From VAYN01 sp963702075 (lineage in GTDB: Bacteria > Actinomycetota > Thermoleophilia > Solirubrobacterales > 70-9), in NCBI GenBank assembly GCA_963702075.1, contig OY969703.1:1-64000 (forward strand): a DNA stretch of 64,000 nt. Reading direction: 5' to 3'. The position numbers were made by a program, and so were the translations under genes. This document shows, one piece after another, positions 36,601 to 43,538 of this stretch (position 1 is the stretch's first letter; each line of letters begins with the position of its first letter). The notes below the pieces were generated by a model. That model worked only from the letters and a program-made list of their open reading frames with translations. It did not search any database and was not told where the DNA came from.

Positions 36601-38194
36601 CCGGCTCCGTTTCAAAGGTCTGATCGGTCCCTTCCACTACGCCCTGCGAGTTGGTGGCGACAAAGCGATAGTGATAAGTCGTCGCCGCCGAGAGCCCGGT
36701 CAGTTCATTCAACACAGGCTGTCCTTCGTTAGCGGAGCCGATGTCGGTTTCAGCCGTTTCGAACCCATAGCTTTCGGTGGGCCCATATTCGATCTTGTAG
36801 GTAGTGTCGAAACCTGACGGGTTGATTTCAGATTCGACCGTGGCGCTGACACCGCTGATTCCGCTCACCGACGAGCTGCCGAGACTTGGCGGACCGGTGG
36901 TATGGAAGGTCCGATCTGCGCCCCTCTTCGTCCCGTTGACGTTCGTCAGCAGCAGGCGGTAGTGGTAGGTCGAACCCGGCCCGAGACCGGATAGTTCCGC
37001 TTCGACTTCGGTCGGGCTGGCATAAGGGGCGACGGGAGAACACGCCGCGCCTTCTCCGTAGGCAGTGGTGTGCCCGTATTCGAATTCGCAAGATTCGATT
37101 GCACCGCCGCCGTTGGGGTCGACTTCCGCGGCCAAGGTGGCGGTGGTTTGAGCGAGCCCGGTCACCGGTTTGTACGAGAGCTTCGGGAGGACCAGCGCCG
37201 GCCCGAAGACGTCCACGACCGCGTTCGAACCGTCGGAGACGAAGAGTTCCCCCGAAGCATTGACAGCCAGCGCCTGCAGGCTTCCGAGTTCGCCGGCCGG
37301 GGTTTCGGTCGGATCGACCGCCGGTTCCAGAAAGCTCCCAGAGGAGTCGAATTCCTCGATCGTCTGCTTCCCAGCGTCAGCGACAAGGAGGTGTTCGTTG
37401 GTCGGATCGACTGCTGCTGCGACGACTTCGCCGAAGCCTTCCCCCGCGGTCGTTTCTTCGATCGCACGGACGAAGGCGCCGCTCGGGGCGAACTCGTACA
37501 CCGCCTCATGCCCTTGGTCGACGACGTAGAGGCTTCCGTCCGGCCCCACGGCCACGCCCACCGGCTTGCCGAAGGGCCCACCCGGCGTGCCGGTGATCTG
37601 GTTGCCGCTGATGTAGGAGGCCGACCCGGAGAAGTCCGCGGCGTTGCCGGATCCGTCGATCCTGGTCACCGTCCCGCCGCTGGAGGAGACGTATACGTCA
37701 CCGTCGCCGACCCCTCCGGAGTTGTCAGCCGCGGCATAGACGAAGCAGCAGCCCGTGCCCCAGGGTCCTTTGATGTCCGAGTTGAACGAGGTGTCGGAGT
37801 TCAGGACCCAGAGGTCGTCCTGGTTCGAGTCCGCGATGTAGGCGTGACCCGAGGCATTGCTGATGGCGATCGAGCGGGTGTAGTTGCCGCTCCAGTGACC
37901 TTCGCCCGTACCCTGGCCGAGGAAGGACCCTGCCGGGGAGAACTTGTCGATCAGGCCCGGCCCTATGTCAGAAACCCAGAGGTTGTTGGCGCCATCGACG
38001 GCAAGCCCCCACGGGTTGGTGAACGCAGATCCGTTCGCTTCGGTTATCTGAGATTCGAAGCCGCGAGCGGCAAGCGCCGGGGAGGCCGCGACAAGTAGGG
38101 AAAGGGCGGCGGCGAGCAGGGCGATGAAGCCGAAGCGGCGGGCCTGACCTCGGCGATCGGCAAAAGCGGTCGGTGCGATCATCGTCTCAGGCAT
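33635..38194 (-). CDS. Giant secreted protein with NHL, fibronectin-like and PD40 modules
   Basis: About 1519 residues from the ATG at 38194. That ATG abuts AAGGAG, and the ATG at 38179 is an alternative. After the signal peptide (IALLAAALSLLVAASPALAA) come NHL-type propeller repeats (NPWGLAVDGANNLWVSD, KPVGVAVGPDGSLYVVD). Five fibronectin-like modules of about 97 residues follow (pattern FEYGTTESYG ... LTVGTTYHFRAVASN). A PD40-like domain with DGSRLFFTTPDAL blades comes next. The C-terminus is a His/Lys/Cys-rich tail (HRHHKKKRCKKHAKH). Likely an adhesive or sensing surface protein. It is the first gene of the operon; start and promoter lie downstream of a TTGTTGG palindrome. Confidence 0.8.
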   Translation of the reverse strand: MPETMIAPTAFADRRGQARRFGFIALLAAALSLLVAASPALAARGFESQITEANGSAFTNPWGLAVDGANNLWVSDIGPGLIDKFSPAGSFLGQGTGEGHWSGNYTRSIAISNASGHAYIADSNQDDLWVLNSDTSFNSDIKGPWGTGCCFVYAAADNSGGVGDGDVYVSSSGGTVTRIDGSGNAADFSGSASYISGNQITGTPGGPFGKPVGVAVGPDGSLYVVDQGHEAVYEFAPSGAFVRAIEETTAGEGFGEVVAAAVDPTNEHLLVADAGKQTIEEFDSSGSFLEPAVDPTETPAGELGSLQALAVNASGELFVSDGSNAVVDVFGPALVLPKLSYKPVTGLAQTTATLAAEVDPNGGGAIESCEFEYGHTTAYGEGAACSPVAPYASPTEVEAELSGLGPGSTYHYRLLLTNVNGTKRGADRTFHTTGPPSLGSSSVSGISGVSATVESEINPSGFDTTYKIEYGPTESYGFETAETDIGSANEGQPVLNELTGLSAATTYHYRFVATNSQGVVEGTDQTFETEPAAQIVEQSVSAISGVCATLEARVNPDGSATSVLFEYGTTGGYGAETTAVDIGSENQPQPLSTEVCGLSAQTEYHFRAVASNGQGTVEGSDQSFETEPPAQIFEQTVSDITRNCATLEAQVDPDGSETAVSFEYGTTESYGSETAAVGVGAGTEPQLAEAEVCGLTVGTTYHFRAVASNAQGTVQGPGSAFTTVGVLAIDSTYSTAVTSTSADLRAQINPLGEATGYHFEYGTDTSYGTSIPIPDGDLGASVQDVLASQHLQGLLPNTTYHFRVVAENASGTVEGPDRTFTTQGLAGPFSLPDGRAYEQVSPVPKGGREAVVPGASDGRSAVSGEAVVYSSQEPIAGPVGAPFFSQSISRRTSAGWVTTSINAPQPPITAFAGLQNSPYPDLAFTPELTAGILYGGPGLAPGGAANALNLYRSDLSDPANPTYQTIGLGPRPHHPRGLLDTNDSGIGEPSFDGASADLNRIVFTMNEALTPGAPYSPGVNGLGNDQIYLWSGGQLSLVSVDPAGNPIDPGTAGQGAEVGAHESGSTTGRGTEMHAVSSDASRVLFTADGPPTGYACSSGAPDCSGTLYLRQGLDSPSPSTLEVSASEATTPDPNGPLPAEFRGASADTKYIFFTSCERLTDDSTATTDVPGDCKPNDSLGIGDDLYRYDLEAPAGHHLTDLTVDPTDPSGAQVQGVVGVSDDGSYVYFVANGVLDAGAQLNQPNLYLTHDGQTTFIATLSPQDEARVWSNRYQSSLGIAGKTAYLTPDGTHLAFTSVEPITGYENLDAEDGGRDSEVFLYDATSAAGSLSCASCNPTGVRPSGRSELPSSGFGGDAYHARVLSDDGSRLFFTTPDALVPQDINNATDVYEYAAGRASLISSGAGDAGFVDASPNGNDVFFYTRARLVAQDTDDNLDVYDARVGGGIPSQNEAPAPLCSGDACRPPASGSPAEQTPGSGSFSGPGNQGRPHRHHKKKRCKKHAKHCHKPRRVNANHGGAK
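35725..37185 (-). repeat. Five tandem fibronectin-like modules within the giant protein gene
   Basis: Five units of about 290 nt encode the recurring pattern (A)TL-x-A-x-VNPDG ... FEYG-x-x-x-x-YG ... L-x-GL-x-x-x-T-x-YHFR-x-VA-x-N-x-x-GTV-x-G-x-D-x-xF. The second to fourth units are the most alike (each ends ETEPxAQI and restarts SxIxxxCATLEA), suggesting recent internal duplication. Confidence 0.75.
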
Positions 38195-38727
38195 CTCCTT
38201 GTTCACGGTGGTGGCTTTCAGATCGAGTCGGTGGCGCGGGTTCACTTGCCACCGCCGCGGATGGAGCCACCCCTCGGGCCCACCGCCCGGGAAGGTGGGA
38301 AACCACCAGGCGGCGGGCTGAGGGGGATCGAGCGGTGCCGGTGCGCGTCCACCCCGATCGAAACCGGGGTGATGCCGGAGCCTCCCGCTCCGCTCGAGGG
38401 AACCGATAGGGGGACGGTTCCGGTTGCGCCGTCTGCCGGGGAAAGCAGGCGGACGCAGTATGCGCCGCTGGAACACGGACGCCAAGTGGCGAACTCGGAT
38501 GCCGAAATCTGTGCGTTCAACTGCCTCTCCTTGTGCTGCGAGTCCCGCTGCTCGCCAGATCCGGCGGCCCCTGCGAGTCCCTGTTTGTCCCTGACCCAGT
38601 TGCGAGTGAGTTGGGTGGTCTCAGTTCCCAAAGATTGTTGGCTGTACCAACAAGGAGAGCTAAGCACAACTCGAAGGCACCTGTCAAGCAGGCGTTCCCG
38701 ATAGGTGGTGCTGGTACCTAGAGACTC
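38195..38727. other. Intergenic region upstream of the giant-protein operon
   Basis: A 533-bp spacer between the giant-protein start and the 3' end of a TetR gene. Open frames here are short and of biased composition, so I call none. It should hold the operon promoter and a long leader. The only clear structure is the palindrome at 38635-38653. Confidence 0.5.
38635..38653. promoter_or_regulatory. Perfect palindrome, candidate TetR operator
   Basis: TTGTTGG CTGTA CCAACAA, with perfect 7-bp arms and a 5-nt centre. It lies about 440 bp upstream of the giant-protein operon and 75 bp from the end of the TetR gene at 38728. Size and symmetry fit a TetR operator; which regulator binds is unknown. 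Confidence 0.5.
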
Positions 38728-39396
38728 TTAGGAGTGCTCAGAAGACTCTTCGGCAAGCCGGTGGGCCTCGGTCGGCCCCAGGTACGGCATCAGCACGAAC
38801 TCGACGAAGTCGGGGAGAAGCTCCGACGCCGAGGCAGGGTTGCCGAAGGCGAGGGAGCGGCTCAGCATCGAGATCAGGGCGCCGATCAGCGTTTCCTCGG
38901 TCGAGTCCGGTAGCGGCCGCGGGTTGTCGCGCTCGGCCCGTCCCGGCTGCAGCAGGGGGACGAAGACGTCGATCTGCTCGCGGAAGCGCTCGGCGACCGC
39001 CGGCCCGGCGGTAATCGAGTCGACCAGGCAGAGTCGGGCCAGGGCGGGGTCGGCGGCGAGGAAATCGAGCAGCGCCCGCAGGCCGGCCACGACCCGGTGC
39101 GGCCAGTCCGGGATCGGCTCGATCTCGTCTTCGATCAGCTCGCGGAGGTGGAAGACGACGATCTCGAAGGCGGCGAGGAAGCACTCCTCCTTGCTCTCGA
39201 ACTGCTCGTAGAAGGCGCGCTTGGAGACCCGGGCGGACTTGGCGATCTGGGTGATCGTGACCGCGTTGTAGCCGCGCTCGGCGACCGCCTCGGCCAGACC
39301 GGCGACGATCCGCTCCCGCTGGTGCGCCGCGACCTGCTCCCGGGTAAATCCGTGGCGACCCGAGGGAAGGGGCCCCAGCTCCTCCTCGCTTGGCAC
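38728..39396 (-). CDS. TetR-family transcriptional regulator
   Basis: 222 residues. The N-terminal helix-turn-helix is AVTITQIAKSARVSKRAFYEQFESKEECFLAAF. The C-terminal ligand domain (RLCLVDSITAGPAVAERFREQIDVFVPLL ... LLPDFVEFVLMPYLGPTEAHRL) has the same closing pattern ('P-Y-L/V-G-x-x-E/A') as the neighbouring TetR genes, indicating paralogy. It lies 14 nt downstream of the next TetR gene, so three minus-strand TetR genes form one operon reading toward the giant-protein operon. Confidence 0.9.
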   Translation of the reverse strand: MPSEEELGPLPSGRHGFTREQVAAHQRERIVAGLAEAVAERGYNAVTITQIAKSARVSKRAFYEQFESKEECFLAAFEIVVFHLRELIEDEIEPIPDWPHRVVAGLRALLDFLAADPALARLCLVDSITAGPAVAERFREQIDVFVPLLQPGRAERDNPRPLPDSTEETLIGALISMLSRSLAFGNPASASELLPDFVEFVLMPYLGPTEAHRLAEESSEHS

Positions 39397-39410
39397 GTCG
39401 GCCAGGATAT

Positions 39411-40049
39411 CTATCCCTCCCCGGGGGGCAGGATCTCGAGCTCCTCAAGGGCGGCCTCGGAGCCGACGTAGGGCAGGACCACGCTGTACATCAGGCCGGG
39501 CACGTGCTCCAGGGCGCGGTCGGCTTCGCCCCGTTCGAGGATCAGCCGCATCTGGTTGGTGATCGCGCCGGCGACCGCCTCGGCGGTGGCGCGGGTGAGC
39601 AGATCGGGGTCGGGCATGACGCTCCGCCCCTGGTCGATCAGGCTGACCATCATCTGCATGCCCTCGTCGCGGACGAGCTGCGCGCGGGGACCCGCCGAAT
39701 GGACCTCGATCAAGATCATCCGCGCCCTCCGCTCGTCTTCCTGCCAGAAGCGCACGATCGCGTAGGCCGCGGCTCGCATCTGCTCGCGCCAGCCGGAGTG
39801 CTGGAGCACCACGCCGCCGACCTTGACGAGGAATGCTTCCCGGGTCTCGAGGGTGTAGGTGGTAAAGCAGTCTTCGAGGTCGGTGAAGTGGCGATCGAAG
39901 GCCGCCCGGGTGGTTCCCGCCTCCTCGACTACCAACTCGACGGAGGCCTTCCGGTATCCGTCCCTTGCACAGACCTCGACCAGGGCGTCGAGGATCTGGC
40001 GGCGCTCTTGGTCAGGCGGCGGCGCCGGCCGCGTCGGGGAAGAGCTCAT
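39411..40049 (-). CDS. TetR-family transcriptional regulator
   Basis: 212 residues. Helix-turn-helix ASVELVVEEAGTTRAAFDRHFTDLEDCF; ligand domain ending HVPGLMYSVVLPYVGSEAALEELE. The start overlaps the preceding TetR gene by 38 nt in another frame, indicating tight translational coupling. Paralogous to its neighbours; target and ligand unknown. Confidence 0.9.
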   Translation of the reverse strand: MSSSPTRPAPPPDQERRQILDALVEVCARDGYRKASVELVVEEAGTTRAAFDRHFTDLEDCFTTYTLETREAFLVKVGGVVLQHSGWREQMRAAAYAIVRFWQEDERRARMILIEVHSAGPRAQLVRDEGMQMMVSLIDQGRSVMPDPDLLTRATAEAVAGAITNQMRLILERGEADRALEHVPGLMYSVVLPYVGSEAALEELEILPPGEG

Positions 40050-40701
40050 CGGCGGTGCGCACCGCCTCGTCCTCGCCCACGTACGGGCTGAGGACGAACT
40101 CGACCGCCTCGGGCAACAGCTCCAGCAGCTTCTCGGCTTCGCCGAGGATGAGGCGCTGGTAGGCGAGCCAGAGGATCCCGCCCGCTAGCGTCTTCTCGAG
40201 GCTCTGGGGAAGCTGCTCGCCCCGCGGGTTCAACTCCCGCCCGGGCCGCAACATCGGCTCGAAGCTGACCAGCACCTCCTCGTAGCGGGCAACGAGCACC
40301 GGCCCGGCGGTGAGGGCCTCGACGAGACAGACGCGGGCAACGGTCGGGTGCGCGGCAATCTGCTCGAAGAGCACTCGAATTCCCTGCGCCGCCCGCTCGG
40401 TCCAGGGCCCCTCGCTGCCGCGGAAGGCATCGCGGACTCCGGCTCTCCCCCGCTCGGCGGCGAGGTCGAAGAGGGCCGTAAGAGCGCCCTCTTTGTCGCC
40501 GAACTGCTTGTAGAAGGTCGCGTAGCCAACCTTGGCGCGGCGGACGATCAGCTCCGTGGTGGTTTCCTGATAGCCGCGCTTCGCCATCAACTCGGCAGTG
40601 GCGCAGAGGATGCGACGGCGCTGGTCCTCGACGCTCGCCTCCCGGCTCACGGGCTGGGGTCCCGGAGGCACCCTCGAGGCCTTTCCAGGGAGGGCTCGCA
40701 T
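40012..40701 (-). CDS. TetR-family transcriptional regulator
   Basis: 229 residues from the ATG at 40701 (MRALPGKASRVPPG). Upstream in-frame starts would run through the divergent promoter region and are not used. Helix-turn-helix TTTELIVRRAKVGYATFYKQFGDKEGAL; ligand domain RVCLVEALTAGPVLVARYEEVLVSFEPML then VEFVLSPYVGEDEA. This is the first gene of the three-TetR operon, divergent from a fourth TetR gene across about 106 bp, which probably holds shared operators. Confidence 0.9.
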   Translation of the reverse strand: MRALPGKASRVPPGPQPVSREASVEDQRRRILCATAELMAKRGYQETTTELIVRRAKVGYATFYKQFGDKEGALTALFDLAAERGRAGVRDAFRGSEGPWTERAAQGIRVLFEQIAAHPTVARVCLVEALTAGPVLVARYEEVLVSFEPMLRPGRELNPRGEQLPQSLEKTLAGGILWLAYQRLILGEAEKLLELLPEAVEFVLSPYVGEDEAVRTADELFPDAAGAAA

Positions 40702-40807
40702 AGGGGCAGGATAGCGCGCCGCTTGCGACCTCTTCGATTGCTGGAGATTTGAAAAGCACAGGTTGGAAGAAATGCGTTCCCAAAGATGGGGTAGGGTACC
40801 GACGCGC

Positions 40808-41449
40808 ATGAGCGGGGAAGACGGGGGTTGGGTTCGCAAGTCGAACCCGGAATCGGGGATGAAGCGGAGGATCTGCGAGACGATGCTCGAGGTGGTCGGC
40901 GATCTCGGCTACCTGCGGGCAACCGTCGATGACGTGATCGCGCGCGGCGCCTGCAGCAGGACCGGCTTCTACCGCCATTTCGAGGGGAAGGAGGAGTGCT
41001 GCGAGGTCGCCTATCGCGACGAAGCCGAACGGGTCGTCGTCGCGATGCTCACTCCCTGCGAATCCGGAGCGGACTGGCCCAGGGGCCTGATCGACGCGCT
41101 GCGCACCGCCCTCGACTTCGCCGCCGAGCATCCGGCAAGGGCACGCGGCCTGCTGGTCATGGGCCAAGTCGCCGGGGGCGGCATGGCGGCGGTGCAGCAA
41201 CAGCTTTTCGAGCGCCTCACCCACGCCCTCGATGGGGCGCGCCGCCTGCCAGGATCGCGACATTCCGCTCCTCCGTCGACGGCGACAATGATGATAGGCG
41301 CTGTCGAAAACCTCGTACGCGGCTTGCTCGTGAGCGGCGAAGCCGCGCAGGCTCCCGAGCTTCTCGGCGACCTCACCTACCTGATCGTCCAGAGCTACTT
41401 CGGTGAGGACGAGGCCTTCGCGGCGATGGACTTGGCCAAGCAGATCTGA
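40808..41449 (+). CDS. TetR-family transcriptional regulator
   Basis: 213 residues from the ATG at 40808 (MSGEDGGWVRKSN). An ATG at 40772 and a TTG at 40763 are possible alternatives. Helix-turn-helix ATVDDVIARGACSRTGFYRHFEGKEECCEVAY; C-terminal part ELLGDLTYLIVQSYFGEDEAFAAMDLA matches the paralogues. It is divergent from the three-TetR operon and 45 nt ahead of the Vps62-like membrane protein gene, which it may co-transcribe. Confidence 0.88.
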   Translation: MSGEDGGWVRKSNPESGMKRRICETMLEVVGDLGYLRATVDDVIARGACSRTGFYRHFEGKEECCEVAYRDEAERVVVAMLTPCESGADWPRGLIDALRTALDFAAEHPARARGLLVMGQVAGGGMAAVQQQLFERLTHALDGARRLPGSRHSAPPSTATMMIGAVENLVRGLLVSGEAAQAPELLGDLTYLIVQSYFGEDEAFAAMDLAKQI

Positions 41450-41494
41450 ATCGGGATCGCGGCAGCCTCGCCCGACGTTGATACGTTCAGCCGC

Positions 41495-43447
41495 GTGAGA
41501 GGCCGGTGCCTCGTCCTGCTGGGTATCGCCGCCCTGGCGATCGCCGCGTCGCCCGCCCGCGCCGCGAACTCCAGCGAAGCCGCCGCGGAGAAGCTGGCCG
41601 CGCGCTATGCGCCGATCGCGATGCTGCGGGAACAGACCGACCCGCCCTGCAACACCTCCGAGGAGCAGTACCAGCCGACCAGCGTCGGGACGGTCCTTGG
41701 CAACCCGACCGTCACCCTCGAGCAGGAACTGCCAGACGGCAAGCTCGAGGACCTGAAAAAGGCACCGACTGCGGCCGACATAGCCGGCCTGCGCGACGGC
41801 TACTACCTGGACCTCGAAGGCGAGGTGCTCGGCGACACCTGCGTGTATTCGCGTGCGTTCCGCAGGCTGGTGCGCGAAGGCAAGGCGCCGGCGGTCGCCT
41901 ACGCCCACGTCGCCCGCGAACCCAACCACGACGGCTTCGCCCTGCAGTACTGGTTCTTCTGGTACTTCAACCAGTTCAACGACCTCCACGAGGGCGACTG
42001 GGAGGGGATGCAGCTCAGCTTCGACTCGAACACGACGGCCGGGGCGCTGGGCGAAGAACCGTCGGAAGTGATCGTCTTCCAGCACGCGGGCGGCGAGCGG
42101 GCGAGCTGGGGAGACGGCAAGGTCCAGAAGGAAGGGACGCACCCGGTCGTCTATCCCGCCGCCGGCTCGCACGCGACCTTCTACGACTCCGCCGTCTACC
42201 TCGGCAACGGCCAGAACGGCTCCGGGGTCGGCTGCGACAACACCTCCGAACCGCTGCGGGAACTGCGGCTGGCGCCGGTGCTGCTGCCGGAAACGGCGCC
42301 CGAACACGGCGCCTTCCAGTGGCTCAGCTACCGCGGCCGCTGGGGCGAACGGGAAAAGAGCTACAACAACGGCCCGACCGGACCGGTGACGAAGACGGTC
42401 TGGCGCGAACCGTTCGCCTGGATGGCCAAGCAGCGCTCGACCAGCCCGCGGCTGCCCGGCGGCTCGGTCGTCGGTCCCACCGTGACCAGCGCCTTCTGCG
42501 GCGCGGTCAGCGCCGTCACCGACCTCACCCACATCGCCACCAAGTCCAAGCCGGCTGCCTTCGGGATCGTCGCCGCGATCCTCCTCGCGCTGCTCGCCTT
42601 CTTCGGCCTCACCCGCTGGGGGCCGGTCGACCTCGAGCAGCTGCGGGCGCGCCGCGCCTTCGGCCAGCTGCTGCGGACGACGCGGCGGCTCTACGGGCGC
42701 TACTGGGCGACGCTGGTGCCGATCGGGCTGATCGCCTTCCCGATCGTCGGCGGGGTCAACTTCCTCGCCGAAGCGCTGGCGAACGGGCGCGGAGTCGACA
42801 GCGCCGCCGGGCGCGCCGGGGTCCATCTCGCCTTCGCCGACGTAGCGGAAAGCGTGGGTCGGCCGATCGCCGAAGCGCTGGTCGCCGCGGTCGTGATCGT
42901 CTTCGTGCGGGAGCTGGCGCGGGGGCGCCGCACCGGCTTCCTCGGCTCGGTCCGCGGCATGGCGGCGCGCTTCGGGCGTGTGGTCGCCGCGCAGCTGCTG
43001 GCGCTGCTGGGGTTGTTCCTGCTGGCGATCACCGTCGTCGGCTTCCCCTTCGCGGTCTGGAAATACGTCTCCTGGCTCTTCGTCCAGCAGGAAGTCCTCT
43101 TCACCGACAAGTCGATCCGCGAGGCCTTCCGCGGCAGCTCCGAGCTGGTCCGCGGCCGCTGGTGGCACACCGTCCGGGTCGCCGCGCCGCTCTGGCTGCT
43201 CAGCGTCGCCGCCGGCCCGATCCTCGGCTTCTCCCTGATCTTCACCGGCCTCGACCTGATCTGGATCAACCTCCTCGGCTCGCTCGTCTTCGCCCTCTTC
43301 ATTCCCTTCGTCACGGTCGGGCGGACGCTCCTCTACTTCGACCTGCAAGTCCGCGCAGAAGACGTTCGACCCCGATCCAGAGCAGGCCTGCGAGCAGCAC
43401 TGGCAGCGCGAAGAAGGCGACGACACCAACCCCTGCCGCAAAGCTGA
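41495..43447 (+). CDS. Vps62/DUF946-like secreted domain fused to a multi-pass membrane domain
   Basis: 650 residues. A signal peptide (CLVLLGIAALAIAASPARA) is followed by an exported domain with the signature YWFFWYFNQFNDLHEGDWEGMQL and VYPAAGSHATFYDSAVYLG, as in Vps62/DUF946 proteins. From about residue 350 there are about six membrane helices (AAFGIVAAILLALLAFFGL, TLVPIGLIAFPIVGGVNFL, GLFLLAITVVGFPFAVWKYVSWLFVQQ). They resemble the integral-membrane part of glycerophosphodiesterase-type proteins and of the gene at 53340. The Arg-rich C-terminal tail overlaps an opposite-strand small gene by 137 nt. Biochemical role unknown. Confidence 0.8.
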   Translation: MRGRCLVLLGIAALAIAASPARAANSSEAAAEKLAARYAPIAMLREQTDPPCNTSEEQYQPTSVGTVLGNPTVTLEQELPDGKLEDLKKAPTAADIAGLRDGYYLDLEGEVLGDTCVYSRAFRRLVREGKAPAVAYAHVAREPNHDGFALQYWFFWYFNQFNDLHEGDWEGMQLSFDSNTTAGALGEEPSEVIVFQHAGGERASWGDGKVQKEGTHPVVYPAAGSHATFYDSAVYLGNGQNGSGVGCDNTSEPLRELRLAPVLLPETAPEHGAFQWLSYRGRWGEREKSYNNGPTGPVTKTVWREPFAWMAKQRSTSPRLPGGSVVGPTVTSAFCGAVSAVTDLTHIATKSKPAAFGIVAAILLALLAFFGLTRWGPVDLEQLRARRAFGQLLRTTRRLYGRYWATLVPIGLIAFPIVGGVNFLAEALANGRGVDSAAGRAGVHLAFADVAESVGRPIAEALVAAVVIVFVRELARGRRTGFLGSVRGMAARFGRVVAAQLLALLGLFLLAITVVGFPFAVWKYVSWLFVQQEVLFTDKSIREAFRGSSELVRGRWWHTVRVAAPLWLLSVAAGPILGFSLIFTGLDLIWINLLGSLVFALFIPFVTVGRTLLYFDLQVRAEDVRPRSRAGLRAALAARRRRRHQPLPQS

Positions 43448-43538
43448 GGGCGAGGGCGGCTAGGGCCGCCGCCAGAGCCGTGTCGACGAGGAGGGCGCGG
43501 CGGGCACGGGCGCCGGGGGTGTTTCGCCTCGCGCTCAT
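43311..43538 (-). CDS. Small two-helix membrane protein, 75 residues
   Basis: Begins at the ATG at 43538, overlapping the upstream glycosidase stop (ATGA), so translation is coupled. A basic N-terminus (SARRNTPGARARR) is followed by two helices (LAAALAALALSFAAGVGVV, FFALPVLLAGLLWIGVERLL) and a basic end. Antisense to the 3' end of the Vps62-like gene. Unknown function; the coupling to the glycosidase gene is the best evidence that it is real. Confidence 0.55.
   Translation of the reverse strand: MSARRNTPGARARRALLVDTALAAALAALALSFAAGVGVVAFFALPVLLAGLLWIGVERLLRGLAGRSRGASARP

Noticed and set aside
35725..37185. Regular repeats considered as a CRISPR array or satellite
   Set aside because: Units are about 290 nt, diverged, in frame and encode fibronectin-like modules; there is no short direct repeat with spacers.
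40046..43441. A 1131-codon open frame on the minus strand through the TetR and Vps62-like genes
   Set aside because: Its composition is Arg/Asp/Gly/Glu-rich shadow translation of high-GC genes on the other strand and frames. The overlapping TetR and membrane proteins have clear domains and this frame has none.
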